Source of the DNA: JAHOYW01 sp963664605
Lineage (GTDB): Bacteria > Verrucomicrobiota > Lentisphaeria > Victivallales > Victivallaceae
Assembly: GCA_963664605.1 (NCBI GenBank)
Contig: OY761536.1
Coordinates: 3,348,001 to 3,412,000, forward strand
Reading direction: 5' to 3'
Length of the DNA: 64,000 bases
Both the position numbers and the translations under genes were made by a program. The notes beneath the pieces are model-generated. The model ran no database searches. It worked only from the letters and a program-made list of their open reading frames with translations, and was not told where the DNA came from. Below are positions 1-8,890 of the stretch, one piece after another. The stretch's first letter is position 1. Every line of letters starts with the position of its first letter.

Positions 1-2775
1 ACCGGAGATAAACCACTTTTTGATGGAGATGTAATTCAACCTGTTTTTATCAGTGATGCAGATATTAAAAATCTTACCATAAAAAATATCGATATTAGCG
101 GTCAGGATTTTTGTGATCCCAAATCATCTAATATTTATATCAGTTCTGTAAGAGGGATCAGTATCGATGGAGTAATCGGCAATGGGCATCGTAACGGCAA
201 TAACACAGCCCAGGCTGGTAACACCGCAATTATATTAAGCGGTTGTTATGGAATGATTGAAATAAAAAACTGTAATCTATATAACTGGGGTCCTGATACA
301 TTACCATCTTTGGGAGCAGATTGTATGGGGATTGCTCTTACCAACACAATATCCGGCACATATAATATACATGATAACACTGTATATAACGTAAATGCTG
401 ATGCTTACTATTTCGGCGCTAATACCGCTCCCGGCAAACTGTATGACAACACAGGATATAACTGTGGAGAAAATTGTGTTGATATAAAATCATCTTCAAA
501 TTTACAAATATATAATAATGATTTTTATAGAGAAAGTGGATACGGCAGCGGCGGAACCAGTGGCGCTGGTTATCATATTATAATGCATTGCGTGTTAATG
601 GAAGACGGACTTGTCAGGCCTTGTTATAATAACATTATCAGCAATAACACATTTGGGTATAATTACCCTTTGGGTGGGATTCGACTTGACAATAGTACTT
701 CTTTACCCGATTATATTATTTCCGGTACAATAATAGAAAATAATACCTTCAGTGATAGCGAAGGTGTTGCTATTCGCGTAGCACATAAAGTGAGCGATAC
801 CGTTATAAATAGCAATTGGATAAATAGTTATGGAGGCGGAGTCACAATTTCAGATGGAGTAATGGATACTTTAATAGTAAATAATGTAATTATGATTTTA
901 GATACGGAAGCTGATGGAACTGCCGCGATTTATGAGAATAATTTAAGTTCAGGGACCAGTATTTATAATAATACCATATATTGTTCATCAGGTACTTATG
1001 ATAAACTTATTTATCTTGCCTGCTGTAATCATACTGAAGTTAAAAACAACCTGCTCTATATGGACGACAGCAATAGTAGTACATATCCTTTATATATAGG
1101 ATCCAGTGCAAGCTCTGCTGTAATCGATCATAATCTTTTTTATAACCCCTCAAGCTCAAACCGTGTTTATTGGGATAGTACCTCATATACTTCCACAGAG
1201 GAGGCGGCCTGGCAGAGTGCTGGACATTCCGGAAGTCTGTTTGGTGCGCCGGATTTTCTGGATTCTGACAATGACGATTTGCGTCTCGTAAACGGTTCAT
1301 TAGGGATAGATGCCGGAACAAATGTTTCACGAGAATATGATTACGATGGTATTCATGTTCCTCAAAATGGTATTCCTGATATTGGCGCATATGAAATGCG
1401 GCATTATCCGGTACATTCTACCTGCACCTGGATTGAGGCGGAAAAATACTCATATAAAGTCGGTGGCTTTGTAAGTGTGGATGATACAAATGCTTCCGGC
1501 GGGCAATACATGCATACTCCCAATGGGACTGGTTCAGATACTGATGGTGATGGTGACCCTGAAATTTTCATGCGCTATAATCTACAGGCAACCGCAGGCG
1601 GTACTTATTATATTTGGATTCGTACATATGGAACCGGTTCAGGCAGCAATAGTTTTTATGTAGGAGTCGATAACGAAACCGGGCCTTTTTCATATCTAAC
1701 TGCAACTATTGGTGAATGGCAGTGGAAAAAATTATCATCCAGTTATACATTCTCTCAGAACACCAGCCATACTCTGGATATACGTGTGCGGGAAGACGGG
1801 GCATGTGTTGACCAGATACTGTTGACTACCGACAGTAGTTATTCGCCTTCTGGGACAGGAGAAAGTACAATATATTTATATTCTAGCACCTGGGTAGAGG
1901 CAGAAGAATATTCATACAAAGTTGGTGGCTTTGTAAGTGTGGATGATACAAATGTTTCCGGCGGGCAATACATGCATACTCCCAATGGGACTGGTTCAGA
2001 TACTGATGGTGATGGTGATCCTGAAATTTTCATGCGCTATAATCTACAGGCAACCGCAGGCGGTACTTATTATATTTGGATTCGTACATGTGGAACCGGT
2101 TCAGGCAGCGATAGTTTTTATGTAGGAGTCGATAACGAAACCGGGCCTTTTTCATATCTAACTGCAACTATTGGGGAATGGCAGTGGAAAAAATTATCAT
2201 CCAGTTATACATTCTCTCAGAACACCAGCCATACTCTGGATATACGTGTGCGGGAAGACGGGGCATGTGTTGACCAGATACTGTTGACTACAGACAGCAG
2301 TTATTCGCCAGTTGAAAAAGATTCAGACATATTCCCACTATGTAAATACAGTTGGATTGAAGCGGAAGATGCTTCTATTATAAAAGGGGCTTTTGTAAGC
2401 GGTGAAAGTTCTGATGCATTTCGCGGGCAATATATGACAACACCGGATGACACAGGTTCTGATACTATAGGAAGCGGATTGGCTGAAACAAATTATTTGA
2501 AATTTAAATTACATGCATCAATTGGCGGTACTTATTATGTTTGGTTACGTCTTACTGGCGTAAATTCCGATAGTAACAGCGTTTTTATAAGTATGGATGG
2601 TGGAACCAAAACTACAGTAGATGCCGATTTGAATGCTTTTGAATGGGTCGAGCTATCATCCACTTATACCTTTACTCAGGGGTCAGAACATGATTTTGTG
2701 GTTCATCTCCGGGAAGATGGAACCCAAATAGATCAAATCATTTTTACTACTGATGACATATATGAACCTGAATAA
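1..2775 (+). CDS. Secreted beta-helix protein with three CBM6/35-like repeats (5'-truncated by window edge)
   Basis: The frame is open from base 1, so the gene begins upstream of the window; the first in-frame ATG at 253 is not the true start. The first ~1.3 kb encodes Asn/Thr-rich repeats of the kind 'I.NNTF' that form a right-handed parallel beta-helix, as in pectate-lyase-like enzymes. It closes with a D.DG....G..DIGAYE signature typical of secreted beta-helix proteins. Three beta-sandwich carbohydrate-binding domains follow, starting at the Trp codons at 1429, 1891 and 2353, each with 'W[IV]EAE', 'GGTYYIW[IL]R' and 'REDG...DQI..TTD' (CBM6/CBM35-like). The likely role is binding, and perhaps cleaving, extracellular polysaccharide. 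Catalytic residues and the signal peptide cannot be judged because the N-terminus is missing. Confidence 0.85.
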   Translation, partial: TGDKPLFDGDVIQPVFISDADIKNLTIKNIDISGQDFCDPKSSNIYISSVRGISIDGVIGNGHRNGNNTAQAGNTAIILSGCYGMIEIKNCNLYNWGPDTLPSLGADCMGIALTNTISGTYNIHDNTVYNVNADAYYFGANTAPGKLYDNTGYNCGENCVDIKSSSNLQIYNNDFYRESGYGSGGTSGAGYHIIMHCVLMEDGLVRPCYNNIISNNTFGYNYPLGGIRLDNSTSLPDYIISGTIIENNTFSDSEGVAIRVAHKVSDTVINSNWINSYGGGVTISDGVMDTLIVNNVIMILDTEADGTAAIYENNLSSGTSIYNNTIYCSSGTYDKLIYLACCNHTEVKNNLLYMDDSNSSTYPLYIGSSASSAVIDHNLFYNPSSSNRVYWDSTSYTSTEEAAWQSAGHSGSLFGAPDFLDSDNDDLRLVNGSLGIDAGTNVSREYDYDGIHVPQNGIPDIGAYEMRHYPVHSTCTWIEAEKYSYKVGGFVSVDDTNASGGQYMHTPNGTGSDTDGDGDPEIFMRYNLQATAGGTYYIWIRTYGTGSGSNSFYVGVDNETGPFSYLTATIGEWQWKKLSSSYTFSQNTSHTLDIRVREDGACVDQILLTTDSSYSPSGTGESTIYLYSSTWVEAEEYSYKVGGFVSVDDTNVSGGQYMHTPNGTGSDTDGDGDPEIFMRYNLQATAGGTYYIWIRTCGTGSGSDSFYVGVDNETGPFSYLTATIGEWQWKKLSSSYTFSQNTSHTLDIRVREDGACVDQILLTTDSSYSPVEKDSDIFPLCKYSWIEAEDASIIKGAFVSGESSDAFRGQYMTTPDDTGSDTIGSGLAETNYLKFKLHASIGGTYYVWLRLTGVNSDSNSVFISMDGGTKTTVDADLNAFEWVELSSTYTFTQGSEHDFVVHLREDGTQIDQIIFTTDDIYEPE
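1429..2770 (+). repeat. Three in-frame CBM repeats with 462-bp period
   Basis: The three domain copies begin at 1429, 1891 and 2353, a period of exactly 462 bp (154 codons). Copies 1 and 2 are almost identical at the DNA level, with only scattered single-base differences. Copy 3 keeps the same length but is clearly diverged. This points to a recent duplication of copy 1/2 on top of an older one. Confidence 0.92.
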
Positions 2776-2877
2776 ATTATATTCCATCTAAAAACTTTTG
2801 AGATTTGCTTGCTATGGAGGGAATTGAATAATTAGTTATTTGGTTTTTTTGCATTACACAACTATGCTGGATATAAA

Positions 2878-2894
2878 GGGAGCTTAAAGCTCCC
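2878..2894. repeat. 17-bp palindrome
   Basis: GGGAGCTT-A-AAGCTCCC is a perfect inverted repeat with a single central base. It lies about 100 bp after the beta-helix gene and directly before a larger hairpin. Role unknown; it may belong to the same 3' structural cluster. Confidence 0.7.
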
Positions 2895-2895
2895 G

Positions 2896-2955
2896 CAGAC
2901 TGTTGACAAAGTCCTTTCAAGGTTCACTTCTTGAGAGGACTTTGTCAACAGTCTG
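2896..2955. repeat. 26-bp-arm inverted repeat
   Basis: The left arm 2896-2921 (starting CAGACTGTTGACAAAG) and right arm 2930-2955 (ending CTTTGTCAACAGTCTG) are complementary with one mismatch, around an 8-nt loop. The stem is much longer than an ordinary terminator and has no T-tract directly after it. It could be a bidirectional terminator or RNA-stabilising hairpin, or a dispersed palindromic repeat (REP/MITE-like). Confidence 0.85.
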
Positions 2956-2987
2956 AAATCCGTTCCAATAAGAACGGATTTCTTTTT
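2956..2987 (+). terminator. Intrinsic terminator for the beta-helix gene
   Basis: A 9-bp stem AAATCCGTT / AACGGATTT with an 8-nt loop is followed by CTTTTTG. It lies on the plus strand about 180 bp after the stop at 2775 and immediately after the larger hairpin. The T-run is on the plus-strand side only, so it should stop plus-strand transcription. Confidence 0.7.
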
Positions 2988-3005
2988 GTTAATATTAAAA
3001 CATAA

Positions 3006-6000
3006 TTATGGGCTTGGTGTAAAAACATGGCCATTTATTTCCAGTTTTGGTCTTTGCTCAAGATGAGTCGCAACAGGAGCTGACCTTCCAACTATCCTGA
3101 ACTTATATGCGATTGTTCCGTCTCTGGAGAATAATATTACGCCATAATTAGTATTAGGATTATCCAACCAATCCTGCACCAGTTCCGGGCCCAGGTCAAA
3201 CCATACCGTATCTCCCGCATGAACACTTGTAGTCAGATCGACACTTGACATTAATACAGATGAACGATCTGCGGGAATCTGACCATTAGCGACAGTTCCC
3301 ATCCCGCCGCCAGCAGCCCAATTGCTGCCTAATCCATCGACATTCCATGTCAACAGAGCGTTATTCCATGATTTAAGCATTTCGCTTAATTCAACCGTCA
3401 TCGGGTATTGCACTGTTTCGTATGCGGTTAAACCGATACGTGCTGAATCAACCACAAAATCAGTGGGTATATAATCATCTATATCAGCAAACTTAAATAA
3501 AGCGGTACATTCAATGCTTGGTGTGGTTCTGCCGTCTGAACGTACGTCAAGCGGCCAGTAATTTGCTCCTTTAGGAGTATCTGGAGTAGCCTGATTAGTC
3601 ATTGCATCTTGAGTTCCGGCATATGTTTCATTTCCAATATCTTGTCCATTCTGAAACTCAATACTTACTGCGGGTGTAACAGCTCCAGTTATTTCCAGCT
3701 TTGGTCTTTGGGGAGTATAATCTCCTGCACCTGTTCTGCCGACAATCCTGAATTTACGGGCAGTTGTTCCGTCACGAGAAAAGAATATTACACCGTAATT
3801 CGTACCCGGATTATCTATCCAGCTTTGCACCAGTTCCGAGTCTATATCAAACCATACGGTATCTCCCGCTTGAACGCTTGTAGTCAGATCGACACTTGAC
3901 ATTGATACAGATGAACGATCCGCGGGAATCTGCCCGTTGGCGACCGCTCCCATTCCACCGCCAGCGGCCCAATTGCTGCCTAATCCATCGACATTCCATG
4001 TCAACAGAGCATTGTTCCACGTTTTAAGCATTTCGCTCACCTGCACAGTCATCGGATACTGCACTGTTTCGTATGCAGTTAAACCTATACGGGCAGTCTT
4101 TACAACAAAACCTGTTGGCAAATGATCGTCTATATCAGCAAACTTAAACAAAGCAGTGCATTCAATACTGGGAGTAGCTCTGCCGTCTGTCCGTACATCA
4201 AGCGGCCAGTAATTTGCTCCTTTGGGAGTATCAGGGGTAGCTTGATTAGTCATAGCGTCCTGAGTCCCCATGTAAGTTACACCATTGATATCAGTACCGT
4301 TTTGGAAAACGATAGTCTCTGTTACGGGTGCACTAAGCTTATATACATGGCGTTCATATGGACCAAATGCGTCATTCAGATTATCATTGTCAGCAGTTAT
4401 CGAACGATCTTCGAATAGAACGCTTACGTTTTTACCGATTATACATAAACCCGTAAATACAGCCTGTATAGTATCCAGACTGCTGTTGACTGCTATGACG
4501 TAAGTATCACCATCATGTTCTTTTACAGTATAATGTATTGATGTGTCATTAACTTCCATATCCGGTGGAGTAGTGGTATCATACAGTATATCATTAAGGT
4601 ATTCCACTTCCGTCCCAGCCTTACACATATCCTCCCATAGAACATCGCTGCACGGGATTCCAACGTAATACTTTATCCCTCTTACGCCGTAAATAAGGTT
4701 CAGGTAAAGCATACAGGTATTTTCAAGGGGCGTCGGGTTGCGATCGAGCCACGCAAAGCCTCCAGTTCCCTGAAGCCATGCCCATGCCGGTTTACCAGCA
4801 GATGCAACCGCGTCAACCATAACCTTTGCAGCCAGCCCGTTGCGAAGAGGACAGCTCCAAGGTATTACGTAGTCATCAATACTGGCAATATCTCCGGGCA
4901 GGTTTCCACTATTGTATTTCCCTTTTATATAGTTTACATAGGCGGGATGAGATGAGTCTGCGGTATGAGCGGCATTTATACGAGCCTGAACAGACGGGTC
5001 TGAAGGATCACTGGGTTCGTCCAATACATTCCATGCCAAAACAGCAGGATGGGTTTTTAAACTGTTTATCCAAGTGGTCATCAGCGAATCACTAACTGTA
5101 GCATGAAAACGCAATATAGTGTAAAGCCCCTCTGACGCACATTTATCGCAAAAATCGGTAATTTCGGAGGCGGTTAAAGTCGACAGTAATTTTAAACAGA
5201 TAGTATTAAAACCGGATTCTGCGATAAGTTCAATTGTATCATCAGTTGGAATAGCCGTAGTACCGTAAGCATAAGGGATAAACGGTTGTCCGTTTACGAG
5301 AAAACGCCCGCTCGCATCTATAGATATATTGGTCGAGGTGATTGCCGGTTTTGAAGATACTGTTATGGCTTCTCTTGTCGGCAATGAATCTGGCGTCAGG
5401 CTTGTCGCTTCTTCAGCTGTTCCGTAATCACTGTCAAATGGCAGGTAAGTCGTAGCAGATGTGTTGTTTTCCAGTTGAACCGCGTCAATATAAACAACAG
5501 CATTGTCAGTCAATAATTTTATTCTGGGCACAACTCGTTCTGTCCAGTTTGGCGAACCTGATATTGAGTAACGGTTCCAGCCGGTTCCAACAGTAACGGT
5601 ACTACTGCATTCTCCCATAGTCATTTCAATAGAAGCTGTTCCTGAAACGCTTTTCATATAAGCTGAAAAAGTATGCGTCATACTCGCATCCGTTGGACTA
5701 ATCCATACCCCCGCAAGCTGCACAGCCGGATAATCATCACTTATTGTACCGTTTTCAAGCCTCATGCAATAACTGCCGTTATATGAATCAGCATCCGTTC
5801 TGAGCCAATAGTCATGCCAGGTATCCATATCTTCCGTCCACTTGCCGGTTCCCGTTCCTCCCATTCCGAAAGTACCGTTGCCCCAGCCGTCAGGAATATT
5901 CCCCGTAGAGGCATATTCAAAAGAGCTGTTCTGGACAAGGTTTCCAACCTCAGAAAAACTGTCTCGATGAAAATCGACAAGTTTAATCAATATATCAGGT

Positions 6001-6509
6001 GATTCAGGGAAATCATCATCCGGCCATACAACAACGCGAAAACAGGAAATACTGTCCCAGCCGGTTGGACTGTCACTTTCCCTGAAAATACTTTTAGGTA
6101 AAATTACCCTTTTCCAGCCCGCGGTCTTACGTTGTTCTCCATGAACTTCCATATTGACAACGTACCATCCAGGACCACTCCTGAATTGAAAACCAAGAAC
6201 TCCAACCATGCCATGCTCACTAATATGCATCATGAAACTTATTACATCAGTACCGCTTAAATCCCAATCAACATTTCTTGTACAGCCACCGTAAGAGTCC
6301 AATACTGAAACAGCTAAATAATTACCAAAGACCGGGTCGGTGCCGATATTGATATAACTGTCATCCTCCTGCGTACTGTCCCAGGCACTACGGGCATCAT
6401 TTACGGTAGTGAACGAAAACACGTCAGAATACGAACCTGCGAAAACAGGCGAAAAAACGCAAAACAAATATAGGACCGCCAATAACAATTTTTCCCTGCT
6501 CTTTTTCAT
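3006..6509 (-). CDS. Secreted multidomain TIM-barrel glycosidase-like protein with two DNRLRE repeats
   Basis: 1167 aa. A clear signal peptide (basic MKKSREK, hydrophobic core, cleavage near FAGS) points to export. The N-terminal ~370 residues are beta-sandwich, carbohydrate-binding-like modules ('NSSFEYASTGNIPDGW'). A (beta/alpha)8 barrel starts near residue 400 ('FLVNGQPFIPYAYG') and holds 'AWNVLDEPSDP' with Glu about residue 498, the usual position of a glycosidase acid/base. The equivalent of the nucleophile strand reads 'AWLQGTGG', with no obvious Glu. The last ~430 residues are two DNRLRE/CBM96-like repeats. The start is supported by GGGAG nine bases upstream. The barrel resembles that of the protein at 10318-13122, so the two are probably paralogues. 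The substrate is unknown. Confidence 0.85.
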   Translation of the reverse strand: MKKSREKLLLAVLYLFCVFSPVFAGSYSDVFSFTTVNDARSAWDSTQEDDSYINIGTDPVFGNYLAVSVLDSYGGCTRNVDWDLSGTDVISFMMHISEHGMVGVLGFQFRSGPGWYVVNMEVHGEQRKTAGWKRVILPKSIFRESDSPTGWDSISCFRVVVWPDDDFPESPDILIKLVDFHRDSFSEVGNLVQNSSFEYASTGNIPDGWGNGTFGMGGTGTGKWTEDMDTWHDYWLRTDADSYNGSYCMRLENGTISDDYPAVQLAGVWISPTDASMTHTFSAYMKSVSGTASIEMTMGECSSTVTVGTGWNRYSISGSPNWTERVVPRIKLLTDNAVVYIDAVQLENNTSATTYLPFDSDYGTAEEATSLTPDSLPTREAITVSSKPAITSTNISIDASGRFLVNGQPFIPYAYGTTAIPTDDTIELIAESGFNTICLKLLSTLTASEITDFCDKCASEGLYTILRFHATVSDSLMTTWINSLKTHPAVLAWNVLDEPSDPSDPSVQARINAAHTADSSHPAYVNYIKGKYNSGNLPGDIASIDDYVIPWSCPLRNGLAAKVMVDAVASAGKPAWAWLQGTGGFAWLDRNPTPLENTCMLYLNLIYGVRGIKYYVGIPCSDVLWEDMCKAGTEVEYLNDILYDTTTPPDMEVNDTSIHYTVKEHDGDTYVIAVNSSLDTIQAVFTGLCIIGKNVSVLFEDRSITADNDNLNDAFGPYERHVYKLSAPVTETIVFQNGTDINGVTYMGTQDAMTNQATPDTPKGANYWPLDVRTDGRATPSIECTALFKFADIDDHLPTGFVVKTARIGLTAYETVQYPMTVQVSEMLKTWNNALLTWNVDGLGSNWAAGGGMGAVANGQIPADRSSVSMSSVDLTTSVQAGDTVWFDIDSELVQSWIDNPGTNYGVIFFSRDGTTARKFRIVGRTGAGDYTPQRPKLEITGAVTPAVSIEFQNGQDIGNETYAGTQDAMTNQATPDTPKGANYWPLDVRSDGRTTPSIECTALFKFADIDDYIPTDFVVDSARIGLTAYETVQYPMTVELSEMLKSWNNALLTWNVDGLGSNWAAGGGMGTVANGQIPADRSSVLMSSVDLTTSVHAGDTVWFDLGPELVQDWLDNPNTNYGVILFSRDGTIAYKFRIVGRSAPVATHLEQRPKLEINGHVFTPSP
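3010..4310 (-). repeat. Two DNRLRE-like domain repeats with 651-bp period
   Basis: Two long similar stretches in the 3' part of the gene are offset by 651 bp; for example the 'CCCAATTGCTGCC' segment occurs near 3320 and 3970. Each copy has the DNRLRE pattern 'ALFKFADIDD.[LI]PT.FVV..ARIGLTAYE', 'W[ND]..LLTWNVDG', 'W[IL]DNP.TNYGVI' and 'RPKLEI.G'. High DNA identity suggests recent duplication. Confidence 0.85.
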
Positions 6510-6593
6510 TAATGTATCTCCCGTTTTGATTGAGTATAAAGTTGGTAAACAATGGAATTTCTAAATGAATCTTCTATAGGCCTACCTCCATAA

Positions 6594-6611
6594 ATATTAT
6601 TTAAATAATAT
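6594..6611. promoter_or_regulatory. 18-bp perfect A/T palindrome upstream of the 3006-6509 gene
   Basis: ATATTATTTAAATAATAT at 6594-6611 is a perfect palindrome in the 189-bp gap between two minus-strand genes, about 85 bp upstream of the start at 6509. It could be a regulator site or chance in A/T-rich DNA. The neighbouring TAGGCCTA near 6577 is also palindromic. Confidence 0.3.
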
Positions 6612-6698
6612 AAAATGCTTTAATTTCTAAAAATTCTATATATGTAAATGTTTTATGATTCTTTCAGCAAAATGTCATATTTAGCAATTTTTTTGACT

Positions 6699-8129
6699 TT
6701 AGATATTTATACTGTAAACAATTCCGTTATTTACACAGAGTTCAAGGACTACTCCCATGTATTGTAATGCTTCAAGATTTTTTCCTTTCCATGCAAGCTT
6801 ATGTTTTATGGAGTTTCCTTTTAACTCTATAGAATCGCAATATTCATAACCGGGAATAGCTTTTCCAGAAACAGTTGATAACTGAGCGCCTAATGTCCCT
6901 TCTATATTGGCATTGATAATAATTTCCGTTTTTGAGATAATAAGAGGTTCAGTTCTTATAAAAGCTTCTCTATTAGACTCCAGTCCGGCAAATCTGTCTT
7001 TTTCAAAAGTTGCCGCCATGATTGCCGAATGAACCGGTTTCCCCTGAAGAAAGGCGTTATGGGCACAGTTATAACCAGTATAGTAGAAAATGCTTTCATC
7101 GTCTTTGTTCATCAGATTTGCGGCTGAATATATTGCCATGCTGTCAGCTTCTATTTCTTCTCCCCTCGGAATCCAGGCTGTTCTGAAAGGCCTCGACCAT
7201 TTACGACCGTCCCTGCTCATGCATAACTCAACATCCATTGTCTGGTCATAACAGCGGTAGTGTCCGAGAAAACCGATTCGCCAGTTTTCAAGATATTCAC
7301 ATGCCATGTAATAAAACTGTAGGTCATCCGGATCATTATTGTCAGGGACGACAACTAATTCAGGATCACTCCAGTTAAGCCCGTCCGAGCTGATTCTCCG
7401 GTGAATAACCCTCAATATGCCGGGAGCGTTATCATGGGCAACATAACTTTTCCCTCCCTTCGGGTTATCAAGTAGCCATACGGAAAACATCTCAAAAATA
7501 CTTTCCCTTGAATTATAATAAACGGTCGTCGCGTCATTACTCAGGAGTTTTTTAATTTTAGATGTTTCAGGATTGGTTTTGGAACCTGCTTTTGAACTCT
7601 CACCAAGTTCATAATTCACAAGATGTTGTATCCCGCTGCCGTTCTTCTCTCCCAAACAGGCACGTACTTCTTCATCATTTGGGTGATAAAGACAAGGTGT
7701 ATCAAGATTAATTATCTTCCAGTCAATACCATTTGAACTTTCCGCGCATACAAAACGGATTTTTCCGCCGTGGAGCCAGAAATACATTCGCCATGTACCG
7801 CCGGGAAGCACAAGAACGTTCGGCTGAATAATCATGGCATTGTCCGGCAAGCCATTTACTTTTGTATAGTTCTTTTCCTGACTCCACTTATAACCGTCAT
7901 CAGAATGGGCTATGCCGATTTTCATTAAAGGTTCTTTCAATGAATGAGCGGAATAATACATTCGGTATCCGCCTTCCGGCAGACTTATTACAGAAGAAGG
8001 AAAAATCGTTATTATACAATCGGGCAGTTCAGGCGCATCATTAAATAAAACCCCGTTCTTAGTGACCGGTACGGATATTAAATTTGTACCATTATTAATA
8101 ATTTGATTATCAAAAGCGTATATTTTCAT
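6699..8129 (-). CDS. Beta-propeller glycosidase-like protein (GH43/GH32-type fold)
   Basis: 476 aa using the ATG at 8129. The longer frame opening at 8204 would overlap the pseudopilin gene, whose TAA ends one base before this ATG. Repeated blade motifs 'YRMYYSAHS...IGIAHSDDGYKWS', 'WRMYFWLHGGKIRFVCAESSNGIDW', 'RRISSDGLNWSDP' and 'CMSRDGRKWSRPF' are typical of five-bladed propeller glycosidases (GH43/GH32/GH117-like) or glycan-binding propellers. No signal peptide is visible, so it is probably cytoplasmic and acts on imported oligosaccharides. It is the last gene of the run that starts at the GntR-type regulator. The family assignment is by fold pattern only, and the catalytic acids were not identified. 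Confidence 0.75.
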   Translation of the reverse strand: MKIYAFDNQIINNGTNLISVPVTKNGVLFNDAPELPDCIITIFPSSVISLPEGGYRMYYSAHSLKEPLMKIGIAHSDDGYKWSQEKNYTKVNGLPDNAMIIQPNVLVLPGGTWRMYFWLHGGKIRFVCAESSNGIDWKIINLDTPCLYHPNDEEVRACLGEKNGSGIQHLVNYELGESSKAGSKTNPETSKIKKLLSNDATTVYYNSRESIFEMFSVWLLDNPKGGKSYVAHDNAPGILRVIHRRISSDGLNWSDPELVVVPDNNDPDDLQFYYMACEYLENWRIGFLGHYRCYDQTMDVELCMSRDGRKWSRPFRTAWIPRGEEIEADSMAIYSAANLMNKDDESIFYYTGYNCAHNAFLQGKPVHSAIMAATFEKDRFAGLESNREAFIRTEPLIISKTEIIINANIEGTLGAQLSTVSGKAIPGYEYCDSIELKGNSIKHKLAWKGKNLEALQYMGVVLELCVNNGIVYSINI

Positions 8130-8130
8130 A

Positions 8131-8865
8131 TTACTTATCCCGCTGAAACCACAACTCACTACTGATGCCCTGCTCGGCCTGCTGTCTGGTATGATAACTG
8201 GCATGACCGTCTGCCCACAAGAAATTTCCGCCGTTATTATGCCGTGTCGCCCTTACTATGCTCAAAGTATTGTGAGTTTCATATATGGCAAAAACCGCGG
8301 TGGCAACACTCTGGTCATCGGAGCTGTCTCCGGCCATTATTGTCAGGGAAGGCTTGGACAACTCAACTGTTTTAACCCGCCATCTATAACTTGAAGTACT
8401 TTCATCCATATAGCCGAGATAGGCATAATTCCAGCCATAGCCGCCATAATATCCTCCGTCACCGTAGGAAGTGTTACCACAGGACGGTATTGTCTGGGCC
8501 GGACATTGAAATATACCATGTTCCATTAGATATTCTCTGTCAGCTTTAACTACAGGATCCTGTATGCCCAAATACGGAAGTATTTGGGCTTTCCATAATT
8601 TATTCGGGTAAGTCCATGTGCCCGGTTTGAATGCCATGCCGCAGTTCGGCAGATAATCATCATAGCTGTCAGCATACCCCATACACCCCAGTCCAATTTG
8701 TTTCATATTGTTGAGGCATGCTGCTTTTTTGGCTACTGCCCGTGCCTTACCCAAAGCAGGAAGCAACATACTTGCGAGAATCGCTATGATAGCGATCACA
8801 ACGAGGAGCTCTATGAGTGTGAAATTTGTAATTTTTTCCGATTTTTTTTGCGCCAGTTTAAACAT
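8131..8865 (-). CDS. DUF1559/H-X9-DG pseudopilin
   Basis: 244 aa. The prepilin N-terminus has an 11-residue basic leader followed by 'NFTLIELLVVIAIIAILASMLLPAL'-type sequence, with Glu at +5 of the mature form and a hydrophobic helix. It is then 'KKAACLNNMKQIGLGCMGYADSYDDYLP', and the C-terminus carries the H-X9-DG motif (RHNNGGNFLWADGHA). Such proteins are processed by prepilin peptidase and assemble with type II secretion or type IV pilus-like machinery. They are extremely abundant in Planctomycetes and Lentisphaerota. The canonical Gly at -1 is Asn here. It sits between a sulfatase and a glycosidase in one operon and has a strong Shine-Dalgarno. Confidence 0.92.
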   Translation of the reverse strand: MFKLAQKKSEKITNFTLIELLVVIAIIAILASMLLPALGKARAVAKKAACLNNMKQIGLGCMGYADSYDDYLPNCGMAFKPGTWTYPNKLWKAQILPYLGIQDPVVKADREYLMEHGIFQCPAQTIPSCGNTSYGDGGYYGGYGWNYAYLGYMDESTSSYRWRVKTVELSKPSLTIMAGDSSDDQSVATAVFAIYETHNTLSIVRATRHNNGGNFLWADGHASYHTRQQAEQGISSELWFQRDK

Positions 8866-8871
8866 TTTTTA

Positions 8872-8878
8872 CCTCCTT
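8872..8878 (-). promoter_or_regulatory. Strong ribosome binding site of pseudopilin gene
   Basis: AAGGAGG lies six bases before the ATG at 8865. It is close to a consensus Shine-Dalgarno, stronger than those of the surrounding genes, and fixes the start. The second pseudopilin at 37359 has the same motif at the same spacing. Confidence 0.85.
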
Positions 8879-8890
8879 GATTTTTTATTG

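Noticed and set aside
1475..2125. Two almost identical ~62-aa open frames in another frame of the beta-helix gene (1475 and 1937).
   Set aside because: They are shadows created by the 462-bp coding duplication and have no ribosome site.
8780..8810. Hairpin-like palindrome ATCGCTATCATAGCGAT in the pseudopilin gene.
   Set aside because: It encodes the conserved IAIIAI segment and is explained by codon use for repeated Ile/Ala.
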